Assembly: GCF_029026145.1 (NCBI RefSeq) | Contig: NZ_CP119078.1 | Coordinates: 1,735,036-1,799,035, forward strand | DNA length: 64,000 nt | Source of the DNA: Legionella cardiaca | GTDB lineage: Bacteria; Pseudomonadota; Gammaproteobacteria; Legionellales; Legionellaceae | Reading direction: 5' to 3' | Shown here: positions 55,501 to 63,362 of the stretch, one piece after another | Layout: every line of letters starts with the position of its first letter | Numbering within the stretch: position 1 is the first letter of the stretch | Translations under genes and position numbers: made by a program | Notes under the pieces: generated by a model | Seen by the model: only the letters and a program-made list of their open reading frames with translations | Database searches by the model: none | What the model was told of the DNA's origin: nothing

Positions 55501-56013
55501 TCTTTGTATTTCCAGATAAAACCGATTAGGAAAAATTTCCATAAATGATTTAGCCAATGCATAAGCATTCGATTCATCCTCTGCCAATAGGGCCTTTCCT
55601 ATGGTTCCAAATCGCCCGCCGGAAAGTGCGATCAACCCTTCTGCATACTCATTGATCCAGGAATACTGAATTCTCGGCTGCCCCTGATACTGTCCTTCTT
55701 GATAGGCTTTGGAAACCAAACAGGTTAAATTTCGATAACCCGTTTCGTTTTGGCATAAAAGTACAAGCGATGTGACCTGCTCAGGATTGGCTGGATCATG
55801 ACAAGGTAAATCACTTCCCAAGATAGGTTTAATACCCGATTCCAAGGCCGACTTAAAGAATTTTACGGCTGCAAACAAATTGCAATAGTCAGTAATCGCT
55901 ATTGCGTTCATGCCCTTATTGGCAAGGGATTTCATAAGGGGCTTGATACGCACTAAACCATCCACCATAGAAAATTCAGTATGTACCCGCAAATGGACAA
56001 AACGCGATTGCAT
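52567..56013 (-). CDS. dnaE: DNA polymerase III alpha subunit
   Basis: The 1148-residue replicative polymerase. The N-terminal PHP domain (HLRVHTEFSMVDGLVR) is followed by the polymerase core with the catalytic Asp pair in PDFDIDFCMEGRDR, then a helix-hairpin-helix region and an OB-fold (CVCGLVTSLRRVMTKRGKK). It is the catalytic subunit of the holoenzyme; proofreading is provided by epsilon, encoded elsewhere. Length matches other gammaproteobacteria. It is monocistronic here, with no neighbouring lpxA/rnhB/accA cluster, unlike in E. coli. Confidence 0.97.
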   Translation of the reverse strand: MQSRFVHLRVHTEFSMVDGLVRIKPLMKSLANKGMNAIAITDYCNLFAAVKFFKSALESGIKPILGSDLPCHDPANPEQVTSLVLLCQNETGYRNLTCLVSKAYQEGQYQGQPRIQYSWINEYAEGLIALSGGRFGTIGKALLAEDESNAYALAKSFMEIFPNRFYLEIQRTGREDEIEYNERVVRLAEELNLPLVATNDVRFLQEEDYEAHEARVCIHDGYTLADPRRNQQYSAQQYLRSADEMVELFKDLPQALENTVEISKRCTVKLDLGNNYLPNFPIPEGSTVENYLSELSKQGLEERLKQIFRNQPPEAIENLRPPYDKRLQIELDVINTMGFPGYFLIVADFIQWAKQNGVPVGPGRGSGAGSLVAYALKITDLDPLLYELLFERFLNPERVSMPDFDIDFCMEGRDRVIEYVAEKYGRQSVSQIITFGTMAAKAVVRDVGRVLGHPYGFVDKIAKLIPFEIGMTLNKALEDEEELKRRYQDEEEVKELIDLALKLEGITRNAGKHAGGVVIAPSKLTDFTAIYCEQGSTQLVSQFDKDDVEAAGLVKFDFLGLRTLTIIDWALAIINKQRIAQGETPVDISLIPTDDKKSFELLMACQTTAVFQLESRGMKELIHRLQPDCFEDIIALVALFRPGPLQSGMVDDFIDRKHGRAKVEYPHPDLEPILKPTYGVILYQEQVMQIAQVLANYTLGGADLLRRAMGKKKPEEMAKQRAIFTEGATARGVDEHVATHIFDLMEKFAGYGFNKSHSAAYALVAYQTAWLKAHYPAAFMAAVMSSDMDNTEKVVTFIDECMQMQIKVLPPTINHSHYQFTVADDKTILYGLGAIKGVGESAINCIVDERTSGGPYSGLFSFCQRMDLRKVNRRVLEALIKSGAMDCWGEERSVLFASLDKALKVADKVHQNQTSGQTDLFSILDDSSNEEDYVECRPWPDMIRLNSEKETLGLYLTGHPASQYSQEFKAFVTLIARLNPGMAKKACVCGLVTSLRRVMTKRGKKLTIIGVEDSSSKLDIVVFSEVYEAQQADVQVGQMLVVEGEIAPDEYSGGIKMTASQLYSIDEARTRFAKCIALNLTSADNARITSLQSILKAHQGECVVQIRYISPTATANLNLGTQWRVTPSDNLLMVLSDLLGEDKVALSY

Positions 56014-56174
56014 AATTTGGAAAAACTCATTTAAGGGAATGAGTGAACTGTACCGAAGTCAGTAGCCCAGGGCAATATTTGAGTGGATAAAAGTTTTAAC
56101 TTCGATTTTCCGGACATCCCAGGACACTTAAACGACTATGCACCGTTTTTCGGGATGACGAGTGGGTAAGTCAG

Positions 56175-56903
56175 TTAATCCATTGCACCAGTAACCCATC
56201 GCATGACGGCTAAGTATTTATTACTAACGCCCATTTTTTTATTAGCATTTTGCAAATGAAAGTTGACTGTCCTTTGAGAAACGCCTAATAAACTTGCTAT
56301 GACATTAATGCGTATATTCTGGGCTGTTAACTCGAGACATTGCTGTTCGCGCTTTGTCAGTTTTATCTTTGATTTGACGGTCTGTAACAACAATTGCCTT
56401 ACATAATGAAAATAGCATTGGGTTATTGCTAACCAAATAAACTGCTTCTCTTGCCAATCCACTAAACCATTTTCCTGAATTCGTTGATGTAATACCAGAT
56501 TAACGAAATCACCCTGAGGCCCATGTAAAGGAATACATAATCCTCTATAAATTCCAAACTCTTTCGCCTCTTGACGCATGCGAAGTTCGCGTTTGTTTTT
56601 AGCTTTTGAAAGCTGTTCATCAATATCCCAAAGAAATGGCACTAAATTTTGCTCCATTGATTCCAATGTTCTATCGACATCAGCGTAACTTTCATCAAGA
56701 TAATGCTCATGCCACGCACGAAGCGGTGGAGTTACCCAATTATAAATTAGTCGACTTCCGCTTTTAGTGTGTTGTTTATAGTACGTGAACGCAAGACTTG
56801 TTATTCCCTCTCGAGAAAAATAGCTTACTAGTAGCTTGTTTAAGTGCTCTATGCTGTCTGCAGCAGCCAATTTTGAACATACCTCGTACATTTTATCTTC
56901 CAT
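56175..56903 (-). CDS. LuxR-type regulator with autoinducer-domain-like N-terminus (LuxR solo)
   Basis: A 242-residue regulator. The first 165 residues fit an autoinducer-binding domain: Trp64 and Tyr68 in LRAWHEHYLD, Asp75/Asp77, and Trp92 in PFLWDIDEQ correspond to Trp57, Tyr61, Asp70 and Trp85 of TraR; the usual Pro after Asp70 is not clear. Residues 178-235 are a LuxR helix-turn-helix (LTKREQQCLELTAQ, IASLLGVSQRTVNFHLQN). No luxI is seen, so it is a solo. A perfect lux-box-like palindrome (56905-56924) sits directly before the ATG, overlapping its ribosome binding site; an ATG four codons in is an alternative start. Divergent GH5 cellulase. Legionella have LpnR-type solos. Confidence 0.85.
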   Translation of the reverse strand: MEDKMYEVCSKLAAADSIEHLNKLLVSYFSREGITSLAFTYYKQHTKSGSRLIYNWVTPPLRAWHEHYLDESYADVDRTLESMEQNLVPFLWDIDEQLSKAKNKRELRMRQEAKEFGIYRGLCIPLHGPQGDFVNLVLHQRIQENGLVDWQEKQFIWLAITQCYFHYVRQLLLQTVKSKIKLTKREQQCLELTAQNIRINVIASLLGVSQRTVNFHLQNANKKMGVSNKYLAVMRWVTGAMD

Positions 56904-56904
56904 A

Positions 56905-56924
56905 ACCTGTCAGGAAAGACAGGT
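56905..56924. promoter_or_regulatory. lux-box-like palindrome
   Basis: ACCTGTCAGGAAAGACAGGT has the same 6-8-6 layout and the same ACCTGT/ACAGGT arms as the Vibrio fischeri lux box. The perfect arms extend to 8 bp (56904-56925). It lies 1 bp upstream of the LuxR-solo start codon and 64 bp upstream of the cellulase start, so it could control both genes. Confidence 0.75.
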
Positions 56925-56988
56925 TTTCATTCTATATTGGATTGTTATTATACATATAATTTAATTTATGTTCACCCGGAGATTCCAC

Positions 56989-58494
56989 ATGCGAAAATTA
57001 ATCGCAATGAATTTATTGCTACCGACCGCTGTCATCAGCGCAACAATAACCAATAACATTCAAGGAGTCGGTCCACAAGGTTCTGTAAAACCTTATATTT
57101 GCATTCAAGATCACTCTGGCAATGTAAATCTAAAACTTGCTGCAGGACAATCGGGTGATGCTAATAAAGCCTCTGGCAATGAGTATTATGCGGGAGCAAC
57201 CTTACGATTTGGTGGTTGTGATACATCCAATACCTACCTTGGTTATGTAGGTTTTAATATTAATAATTCCGGCAACAACTCAATCGGAAGCTATTCACCG
57301 CCTGAAGGTGTCCACATCATTTACGATAAACCAAGTATTAATAGTCAAGGGCAAGTTGGTGGAGCCATTATCTACACGTCAATTGCAACAAATTCACAAT
57401 TAACTACTGCCAAAACATCTAAATTTTGGCAATTTGTGGGTGTAAATCTCTCAGGTTTAGAATTTGGTAAGGTTATTGACCCAGTTGTAATCCCTAATCT
57501 TTCGACTCAAGACAGCACAAGCTCCAATTCAGATCTAAAAGAAATGCAGTCTTTTATTAATGCAGGAATGAATACTGTTCGCGTCCCTGTCAGCTGGGGT
57601 TATTTACAGCTTGATGGTGCCGGCAAAGGCTCATTAAATTTGGCTTACTACAACAATTTTATCCGTCCTCTTTTACAGACGCTAACTCAAGCAAAAGTAC
57701 ATACAATTATTGACCTCCATGCTTATATGCGTTATTCAAAATTTGGTGAGCAATATTCCGGCTGTGGCGCTTCAGGTCCATGCCCTGATGGCACCTTAAT
57801 TTTGGATACAAAAGCTTACGAATTGGTATGGGGGCAACTGGCTACACTCATTCAGAATGATCCAGCCATCAACAAAGATTATGTATTATTAGACTTAATG
57901 AATGAACCCGTAGGTGTTCCAGATGATAGGGTATTCGCTATCCAAGCATCCATAATCAAGCTATTACGACAACAAAAATTTAATGGCTATATTTTGGTTG
58001 AGGGAAACAATTGGTCAGGTTTGCACTCATGGACCACCCACCAATGGAAAGGGAAGGATGGCCAACAATATAGCAATGCAACTTTATTTACTCGCGATAA
58101 CTTTGTGAATGCTGGCATTACTGATTTATCTAAGATACTGATTAATGTTCACCAGTATCTTGATAATGACTACAGTGGTACCCATGATAATTGTCTCCAA
58201 GATTTGAGTACAGAAGGATCTAATGGCTTTAATTTAAATGCTTTTGCTAATTATTTGCTGGAAAATCGGCTAAAGGCCATGGTTACGGAATTAGGCTCTG
58301 GAAAGGATGCTGGAAGTTGCAGCGAACCACTGCGCCAGTTCATGCTTTATTTGAAAGATAATGCAGCTCAAGGTAAAGATTATGGCTTTGCTGGTTGGAC
58401 AATGTGGTCAACAGGCCATGGTTGGGGTGATTATAATTTACGCATAAAACCAGACTCTTACCAGATGAAAGTGTTAAAAGAAGAATTTTTATAG
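56989..58494 (+). CDS. Secreted GH5 endoglucanase
   Basis: A 501-residue exported cellulase. The start is the ATG at 56989, with a GGAG ribosome binding site, giving a clean signal peptide (MRKLIAMNLLLPTAVISA); an ATG 21 bp upstream is unlikely. Residues about 25-140 form a beta domain of unknown type. The GH5 catalytic domain follows from about 150: NTVRVPVSWGY, the conserved LHAYMRYS, acid/base Glu306 in DLMNEPVG, HQYLDNDYSGTH and nucleophile Glu434 in MVTELGSG. It hydrolyses beta-1,4-glucan. Divergent from the LuxR solo, with the lux-box-like site between them. Confidence 0.92.
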   Translation: MRKLIAMNLLLPTAVISATITNNIQGVGPQGSVKPYICIQDHSGNVNLKLAAGQSGDANKASGNEYYAGATLRFGGCDTSNTYLGYVGFNINNSGNNSIGSYSPPEGVHIIYDKPSINSQGQVGGAIIYTSIATNSQLTTAKTSKFWQFVGVNLSGLEFGKVIDPVVIPNLSTQDSTSSNSDLKEMQSFINAGMNTVRVPVSWGYLQLDGAGKGSLNLAYYNNFIRPLLQTLTQAKVHTIIDLHAYMRYSKFGEQYSGCGASGPCPDGTLILDTKAYELVWGQLATLIQNDPAINKDYVLLDLMNEPVGVPDDRVFAIQASIIKLLRQQKFNGYILVEGNNWSGLHSWTTHQWKGKDGQQYSNATLFTRDNFVNAGITDLSKILINVHQYLDNDYSGTHDNCLQDLSTEGSNGFNLNAFANYLLENRLKAMVTELGSGKDAGSCSEPLRQFMLYLKDNAAQGKDYGFAGWTMWSTGHGWGDYNLRIKPDSYQMKVLKEEFL

Positions 58495-58578
58495 CTAATA
58501 AAAAATTCCTGACGATCATGATCCAGGCATAAAATGGTCAATCTACGCGAGAGCTAGCGTCCTATTAAGAGGATTAGA

Positions 58579-58600
58579 TTCCGCGATTAACACCGCGGAA
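58579..58600. terminator. Hairpin between cellulase and the 58660 gene
   Basis: TTCCGCG and CGCGGAA form a perfect 7-bp stem with an 8-nt loop, followed 15 bp later by GGGTTTTTTT. It lies between two convergent genes and probably ends the cellulase transcript. Confidence 0.5.
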
Positions 58601-58659
58601 CGTTGAAGCCAAGGGTTTTTTTCATATGTAGTCTTTATCGCCAACACTATCCCTCACCC

Positions 58660-60267
58660 TTAGTGTGATAATTTTGGACTCATCTGAGATTGTGTATTTA
58701 AAGCAGGTTCAACATCAGTCTTTTTACTTTGCACTAGACTTCCCAAACGGGCTTTATAATCTATTGCATTGTCTTTCATGCATGTTTTTTTGAGGAAGTC
58801 CGCCTCAGTATCCTTAGCAATATAAACTTTATTACCCTCTTGAAATAATTTCGTTTTATTTTTGTAACCCATTGCATCACTAAAAGCACGAGCTTCCTCT
58901 TTTGAAGCAAATGTTAATTGCATGGAATAATTAACAACCCCTCGTGTGTCTTGGCGTATTGAGGCATTTTTATATTCAATAGATGGTTCTTTAGTAATTG
59001 GAGTATCTGATACGCTCTGGGCTTTTTCTTTACAGATTTGCTGCAATTCAACTAATTTCGAATGGGCTAATTTCTCTTGATGAACAGGACCCGCCTTTGG
59101 TTGACTTAGATCAGCCTTCATCACTTTAGCAAAAGCTTCCCTGGTAAGATAAACATCACCTTCGTTTTGAAATAATTGTTTGCGACTATTTATACCCATT
59201 AAATTTGTAAATTGTCTCGCCTGATTAGCATCGCGAAAAGTTAGTTTCACAGCATAAACTTGTGATTCATCTTCGCGATAAGCAACAGAAACATTTCCTG
59301 TCCTCACTTTGGCATTATTAAAATTCGGACTGGTTGCAAACTTTGATGCCAACTCGGCTTCAGATTTCTCTAAAGCCTTTTTTTCCAGCGATTCTTTTGC
59401 TTTTTTGTCCTTATCAAATTGTTTAACAAATTCCGTATTACAGGTATTCATGTCAGGCGCAGTTTTTAACTGACTATTTTTGTCAGTTGAAACAACAGCA
59501 TCTACCGAAACACCCGTTCCATCTCGTTTAAATGAACTATTGTCAGCGCTATGTTGATAGACAAAATCACTACTTGGGCCATTGCCCAGATCTCTCGGCA
59601 ATGCCGTCTTTCCGGCATTCATATCGCCACCAACCGTCACCTCAATGTCATGCTTGTCTTTTAAGGCACTCAAGTCTTTCGTTAACTGCTCAAGATTAAC
59701 TCTTGGAGTTCTTTTCTTGGGATCTGGATCATCCATTGATTTTTCACTTTCCGCATGCACATTAACCAATAAACGCTTCTTTCCATCGGTCCCTTCGACT
59801 AAAGAAATTAATGCCTGCCCTTTAGGTGGAATAGCTCCTTCATATTTTTGTTGTAATTTTGCAACTTCAGCTTGTAACTTAAGATCATCAGCAGTAGGTA
59901 TTGCAGAAGGCGCACTTTTATCCTTACATTGGAAAGTCAAGTTACCAAATTCATGTGGCTTCGCTTGAGCATAACGCCACTCCAATTTAGGCTTGGGCTC
60001 ATCTAAATATTTTTCAATGGCGGCAACAAATTTAGCTTGCTGACCAACAGGTAACTCTTGCAGCATTCCACTGTCAATGTCCCCGGCATTGATCTTTTGA
60101 GCAATAGCGTAAGCTTCCATTTCCAAACCTTTTCCCAAGTCCTTAGGTGAGCTAGTTGCCCCGTTATCTTTATCAAGGTTCCATATCAGGGTTTTACCAA
60201 ATATTGACGGATGGTGGTCCGAATGTAGGTTCTGCGTTTGAGTTCCCATAAGCACTGGTTTAGCCAT
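58660..60267 (-). CDS. Candidate effector: EEP-fold-like domain plus duplicated C-terminal module
   Basis: A 535-residue soluble protein. Residues 24-265 show endonuclease/exonuclease/phosphatase motifs in order: TLIWNL at 26-31, DSGMLQELP at 65-73, LLVNVHAES at 166-174, VTVGGDMNA at 210-218 and SVDAVVS at 254-260. The final Ser-Asp-His of active EEP enzymes is not seen, so activity is doubtful. Residues 318-383 and 433-490 are two copies of a module (YAVKLTFRDANQARQFTNLMG and YSMQLTFASKEEARAFSDAMG as shared cores, then KQLFQ/TKLFQ and VYLT/VYIA). No signal peptide; tail ends MSPKLSH. Dot/Icm delivery is inferred. An AATAGGTG ribosome binding site precedes the ATG. Confidence 0.65.
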   Translation of the reverse strand: MAKPVLMGTQTQNLHSDHHPSIFGKTLIWNLDKDNGATSSPKDLGKGLEMEAYAIAQKINAGDIDSGMLQELPVGQQAKFVAAIEKYLDEPKPKLEWRYAQAKPHEFGNLTFQCKDKSAPSAIPTADDLKLQAEVAKLQQKYEGAIPPKGQALISLVEGTDGKKRLLVNVHAESEKSMDDPDPKKRTPRVNLEQLTKDLSALKDKHDIEVTVGGDMNAGKTALPRDLGNGPSSDFVYQHSADNSSFKRDGTGVSVDAVVSTDKNSQLKTAPDMNTCNTEFVKQFDKDKKAKESLEKKALEKSEAELASKFATSPNFNNAKVRTGNVSVAYREDESQVYAVKLTFRDANQARQFTNLMGINSRKQLFQNEGDVYLTREAFAKVMKADLSQPKAGPVHQEKLAHSKLVELQQICKEKAQSVSDTPITKEPSIEYKNASIRQDTRGVVNYSMQLTFASKEEARAFSDAMGYKNKTKLFQEGNKVYIAKDTEADFLKKTCMKDNAIDYKARLGSLVQSKKTDVEPALNTQSQMSPKLSH

Positions 60268-60452
60268 AATTCACCTATTATTTACAATATCCTCTAATTA
60301 TAGTGCTCCTTTTATTAATTAACTTCACTATTTTTAGTTAACCTTTACTTATTTTTTACCTTTTTCGTAATATTATGAGATTTCTTAAAAACTTCTCTTT
60401 GACATCATCTTGTAGAGATAAAATAAAACTTTAATAGCAACTTTATTTCATT

Positions 60453-61271
60453 ATGAAAAAATTTCTTTGGACATCTTTAAAATCACGCCTGCAATTAGTT
60501 AGCACTCAAGAAGGCAAACCATTTAACTGGCTCTTTCTTCCAGGCGGCCCTGGGCTTGGCTCAGAATCATTAAACGGATTAGTTAGCCTTCTTAAGCTTC
60601 CTGGCTCAATCTGGCGTCTAGATTTGCCTGGTGACGGTTCCAATTTAACGACTGATGATAGCTCTTATTTTTCGAGTTGGTCAGAGGCTTTAGTGGAGGC
60701 CGTAGAATCACTGGATAATGTCATTTTGGTTGCTCATTCAACAGGAGGCATGTATGTATTAGCTACAAAAAAGCTAGAGCAGCTATTGATGGGCTTGGTT
60801 CTTATGGACTCTGCGCCCGATGCCTCCTGGCAGACATTTTTTATGGAATACGTTAATCAGAATCCTATTGCCAATCTTGAACAATTACAGGATCAATATC
60901 TTACTCATCCTTGTAATGAAACATTGAAACAATTAACAATCGCCTCAGCCCCTTATTTATTTACCAAGTCCGGGTTTGAAAAAGGGGTTATACTGCTTCA
61001 GCAGTTACCATTCAACTACAAAACTTCTGAGTGGTCCACTCAACATTTCGATACCCACTTTAAAGCACAATGGATTCCTCAAACGATACCAACGCTCATC
61101 TTTGCAGGTGATCAAGACAGAATAACGCCCTTGAAATTATTTACGCAGCTAGAAGCATTTAAGAAAGACAATATTCTCATCAAGGAGATTACTGCAGCCG
61201 GCCATTATCCATGGATTGATAATCCCGATGAAGTTAAGCTCGCCTTCAGTGAATATTGTCAAATGTTATAA
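60453..61271 (+). CDS. Alpha/beta hydrolase
   Basis: A 272-residue hydrolase of the alpha/beta fold. The oxyanion loop LPGGPGLGSE at about 30-39 resembles proline iminopeptidases, the nucleophile Ser lies in VAHSTGGM near residue 97, the acid Asp in FAGDQDRITP and the catalytic His in AAGHYPWIDNP at the end. It could be a peptidase, esterase or thioesterase; the sequence does not decide. No signal peptide. The ATG lacks a strong ribosome binding site. It lies between two leftward candidate-effector genes. Confidence 0.82.
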   Translation: MKKFLWTSLKSRLQLVSTQEGKPFNWLFLPGGPGLGSESLNGLVSLLKLPGSIWRLDLPGDGSNLTTDDSSYFSSWSEALVEAVESLDNVILVAHSTGGMYVLATKKLEQLLMGLVLMDSAPDASWQTFFMEYVNQNPIANLEQLQDQYLTHPCNETLKQLTIASAPYLFTKSGFEKGVILLQQLPFNYKTSEWSTQHFDTHFKAQWIPQTIPTLIFAGDQDRITPLKLFTQLEAFKKDNILIKEITAAGHYPWIDNPDEVKLAFSEYCQML

Positions 61272-61296
61272 ATTAGAAGCCATAGAAGAACAATAT

Positions 61297-61932
61297 TTAA
61301 AATTGTAGTGTACTAACATACTCTCCAGCAGTGGCCTCTCTTTCAGCTATGCTATGATAAAGACTACTTAAATTCTCTGTAGGCTCAGAATAGCTAAATT
61401 CCCCTCGTGAATTTTGTCGCATGCTTTCACGAAATAATGAAACTCTTCCTTGTTCTGATTGCTTAATTTTTTTAATAGCATCGTTCATAACGGTTTCAAG
61501 GTCAGTAAATTTAGTCTTCACTGCCTTAAGCCCGTCTAGAAGTTTATCCTCAAAAACCCCCATTTTTTTTGGAATTATTACGCGTTCCAATATGGATTTT
61601 TCACCTTGTTGGTAATTAAGCGTCTTGAATTCGCCATGGGCAAAGCGCTGCACCCGCACTGCATACAAAGCCTGGGCAATAATTCTAAAGAAATACTTCT
61701 GATGCTGAGCAAAATCCTCATGACCATATTGATCTTCCAAAGTAACAAGCGCATCGTTGCAAGTTTTGGCTGCGTCTTCAATCACTTGGGTTAAGTTCAC
61801 ATCGGTACATTCTTCTTTTAATACATTTAACTTATACCAAAATTCATACCATTTAGACTGGCGATGGTTACTTTCATCCAAATATTTAAAACCTGATTTA
61901 AATTCCTCAATGACCTCTTTTACCAAAGGCAT
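61297..61932 (-). CDS. Coiled-coil protein, candidate effector
   Basis: A 211-residue soluble protein made mostly of charged helices (VIEEFKSGFKYLDESNHRQS, DGLKAVKTKFTDLETVMNDA). No signal peptide and no membrane segment. The C-terminus is polar and acidic (SIAEREATAGEYVSTLQF), loosely like Dot/Icm translocation signals. A strong AAGGAG ribosome binding site precedes the ATG. No family recognised, and function is unknown. Confidence 0.58.
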   Translation of the reverse strand: MPLVKEVIEEFKSGFKYLDESNHRQSKWYEFWYKLNVLKEECTDVNLTQVIEDAAKTCNDALVTLEDQYGHEDFAQHQKYFFRIIAQALYAVRVQRFAHGEFKTLNYQQGEKSILERVIIPKKMGVFEDKLLDGLKAVKTKFTDLETVMNDAIKKIKQSEQGRVSLFRESMRQNSRGEFSYSEPTENLSSLYHSIAEREATAGEYVSTLQF

Positions 61933-62012
61933 AGCCTACTCCTTATACAAAAAACGCCTATCTTACCTTAACTCAATAGAGCGCTCTATTATAATTTGTA
62001 GTCGCTGTCAGC

Positions 62013-63362
62013 TTATGCCTGGTGAGGGTCAAACGCATCCCTTACCGCATCGGCAAAAAGATTGCTGGCCAATACCAGAACAAACATAAAAACAAAAGCC
62101 GACATCATAGGCCACCACACAATAGGTTCTCTTGCCAGTTCAAGACGAGCCCCATTAATCATATTTCCCCAACTGATGGTCATGGGTGAAACGCCAACCC
62201 CTACATAGGATAAAACTGCTTCAGCCAAAACAAGGAAACTAAAATCCAAAACCAAGGTAATTAACACGATATGCATTACATTAGGTAATAGATGTTTACG
62301 AATAATAGTAAAAGAACTACTACCCAAAGCTCGCGCTGCAGTGACGTAATCAACTTCTCTTAGCTTTAAGGTTTCGGCGCGCAGTAGGCGACATAAGCTA
62401 GTCCAACTGGTTACACCAAGAATAAGACAAAGAGCAAATAATCTGGCATCAGCACTTTTACTTAGTGTTGCAAACTGCTGCGGATGATTGGCAATATAGG
62501 TTTGCATAGACAGCACCGAAGCAGTAATTAGAAGTACACCGGGGATGGAGCTTAAGGTTGTGTAAATATACTGAATAATGTCATCGATAAGACCACCAAA
62601 ATAGCCAGCACCTATGCCAAAAAATAAGGCCAGAGGCAACATAAAGAGCGTCGTTAGAATCCCTATTACAAGCCCAGTTCGAATACTCTTGACCGTATAA
62701 TAAAAAATATCCTGTCCTATTTTTCCTGTACCTAATACATGAAAATTTCGCGATAGCCAGTAACCAGCCAGGGCGATAAATAGGCAAAGAAAAACAGTAA
62801 GCAATACACTGAAGCTCAGTTTACTTGGCAAAATAATTAACTTTTCAGCTCGCATCGACCTAATTACAATCAACAAGCACCACAGAAAAATCCCGCCGGT
62901 AAGAGACACCCATGCTGCTTTAATGAGTGCTCGCACAACTTCTTGCGTTCGATCTTCAGTATTTTTTATTGTTTGAGATCCATAATTTAATCGAGGATAA
63001 ATTTGCTGGGGTTTATCATCAATAAGCCTTGTTTCTGCGCTGTATAAATTAAGAGCTAAAGGAGCTGAATAAGTTTTTTCATACACTGTTCCAAGTGGCG
63101 ACAGGATTTTATCCAAAATAGATTCAGTTTGACTAGAAGTTGTATTTTTAAATTCAGCGTTTGTCTGTTTCAAATGCACTGAATCCATAACACCTATCAC
63201 TAAAAAAAATAACAACACAACGCCGGCGCTAACGGCCAATGGCCTTTTGAGAATTCGTTTAAACGCAAGTCGAATATGTTTTTTCCGCAAGCTAAAAATT
63301 ATAATTAGCGTACTAATCAATAGAACGCCAAGAAAGCATTTATCTGTCCATAATAATTCCAT
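62013..63362 (-). CDS. Peptide-type ABC transporter permease (OppC/DppC/YejE family)
   Basis: A 449-residue permease, longer than the usual ~300. Residues 1-190 are an unusual N-terminal extension with three or four helices and a periplasmic loop rich in Thr/Ser/Asn (SSQTESILDKIL, TYSAPLALNLYS). The permease domain follows, with GTGKIGQDIFYYTVKSIRTGL and the EAA-loop RAETLKLREVDYVTAARALGSS. It takes up peptides or similar compounds with a partner permease, ATPase and binding protein. The start overlaps the stop of the upstream permease gene by 1 bp (TAATG). The binding protein and ATPase are not in the window. Confidence 0.85.
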   Translation of the reverse strand: MELLWTDKCFLGVLLISTLIIIFSLRKKHIRLAFKRILKRPLAVSAGVVLLFFLVIGVMDSVHLKQTNAEFKNTTSSQTESILDKILSPLGTVYEKTYSAPLALNLYSAETRLIDDKPQQIYPRLNYGSQTIKNTEDRTQEVVRALIKAAWVSLTGGIFLWCLLIVIRSMRAEKLIILPSKLSFSVLLTVFLCLFIALAGYWLSRNFHVLGTGKIGQDIFYYTVKSIRTGLVIGILTTLFMLPLALFFGIGAGYFGGLIDDIIQYIYTTLSSIPGVLLITASVLSMQTYIANHPQQFATLSKSADARLFALCLILGVTSWTSLCRLLRAETLKLREVDYVTAARALGSSSFTIIRKHLLPNVMHIVLITLVLDFSFLVLAEAVLSYVGVGVSPMTISWGNMINGARLELAREPIVWWPMMSAFVFMFVLVLASNLFADAVRDAFDPHQA

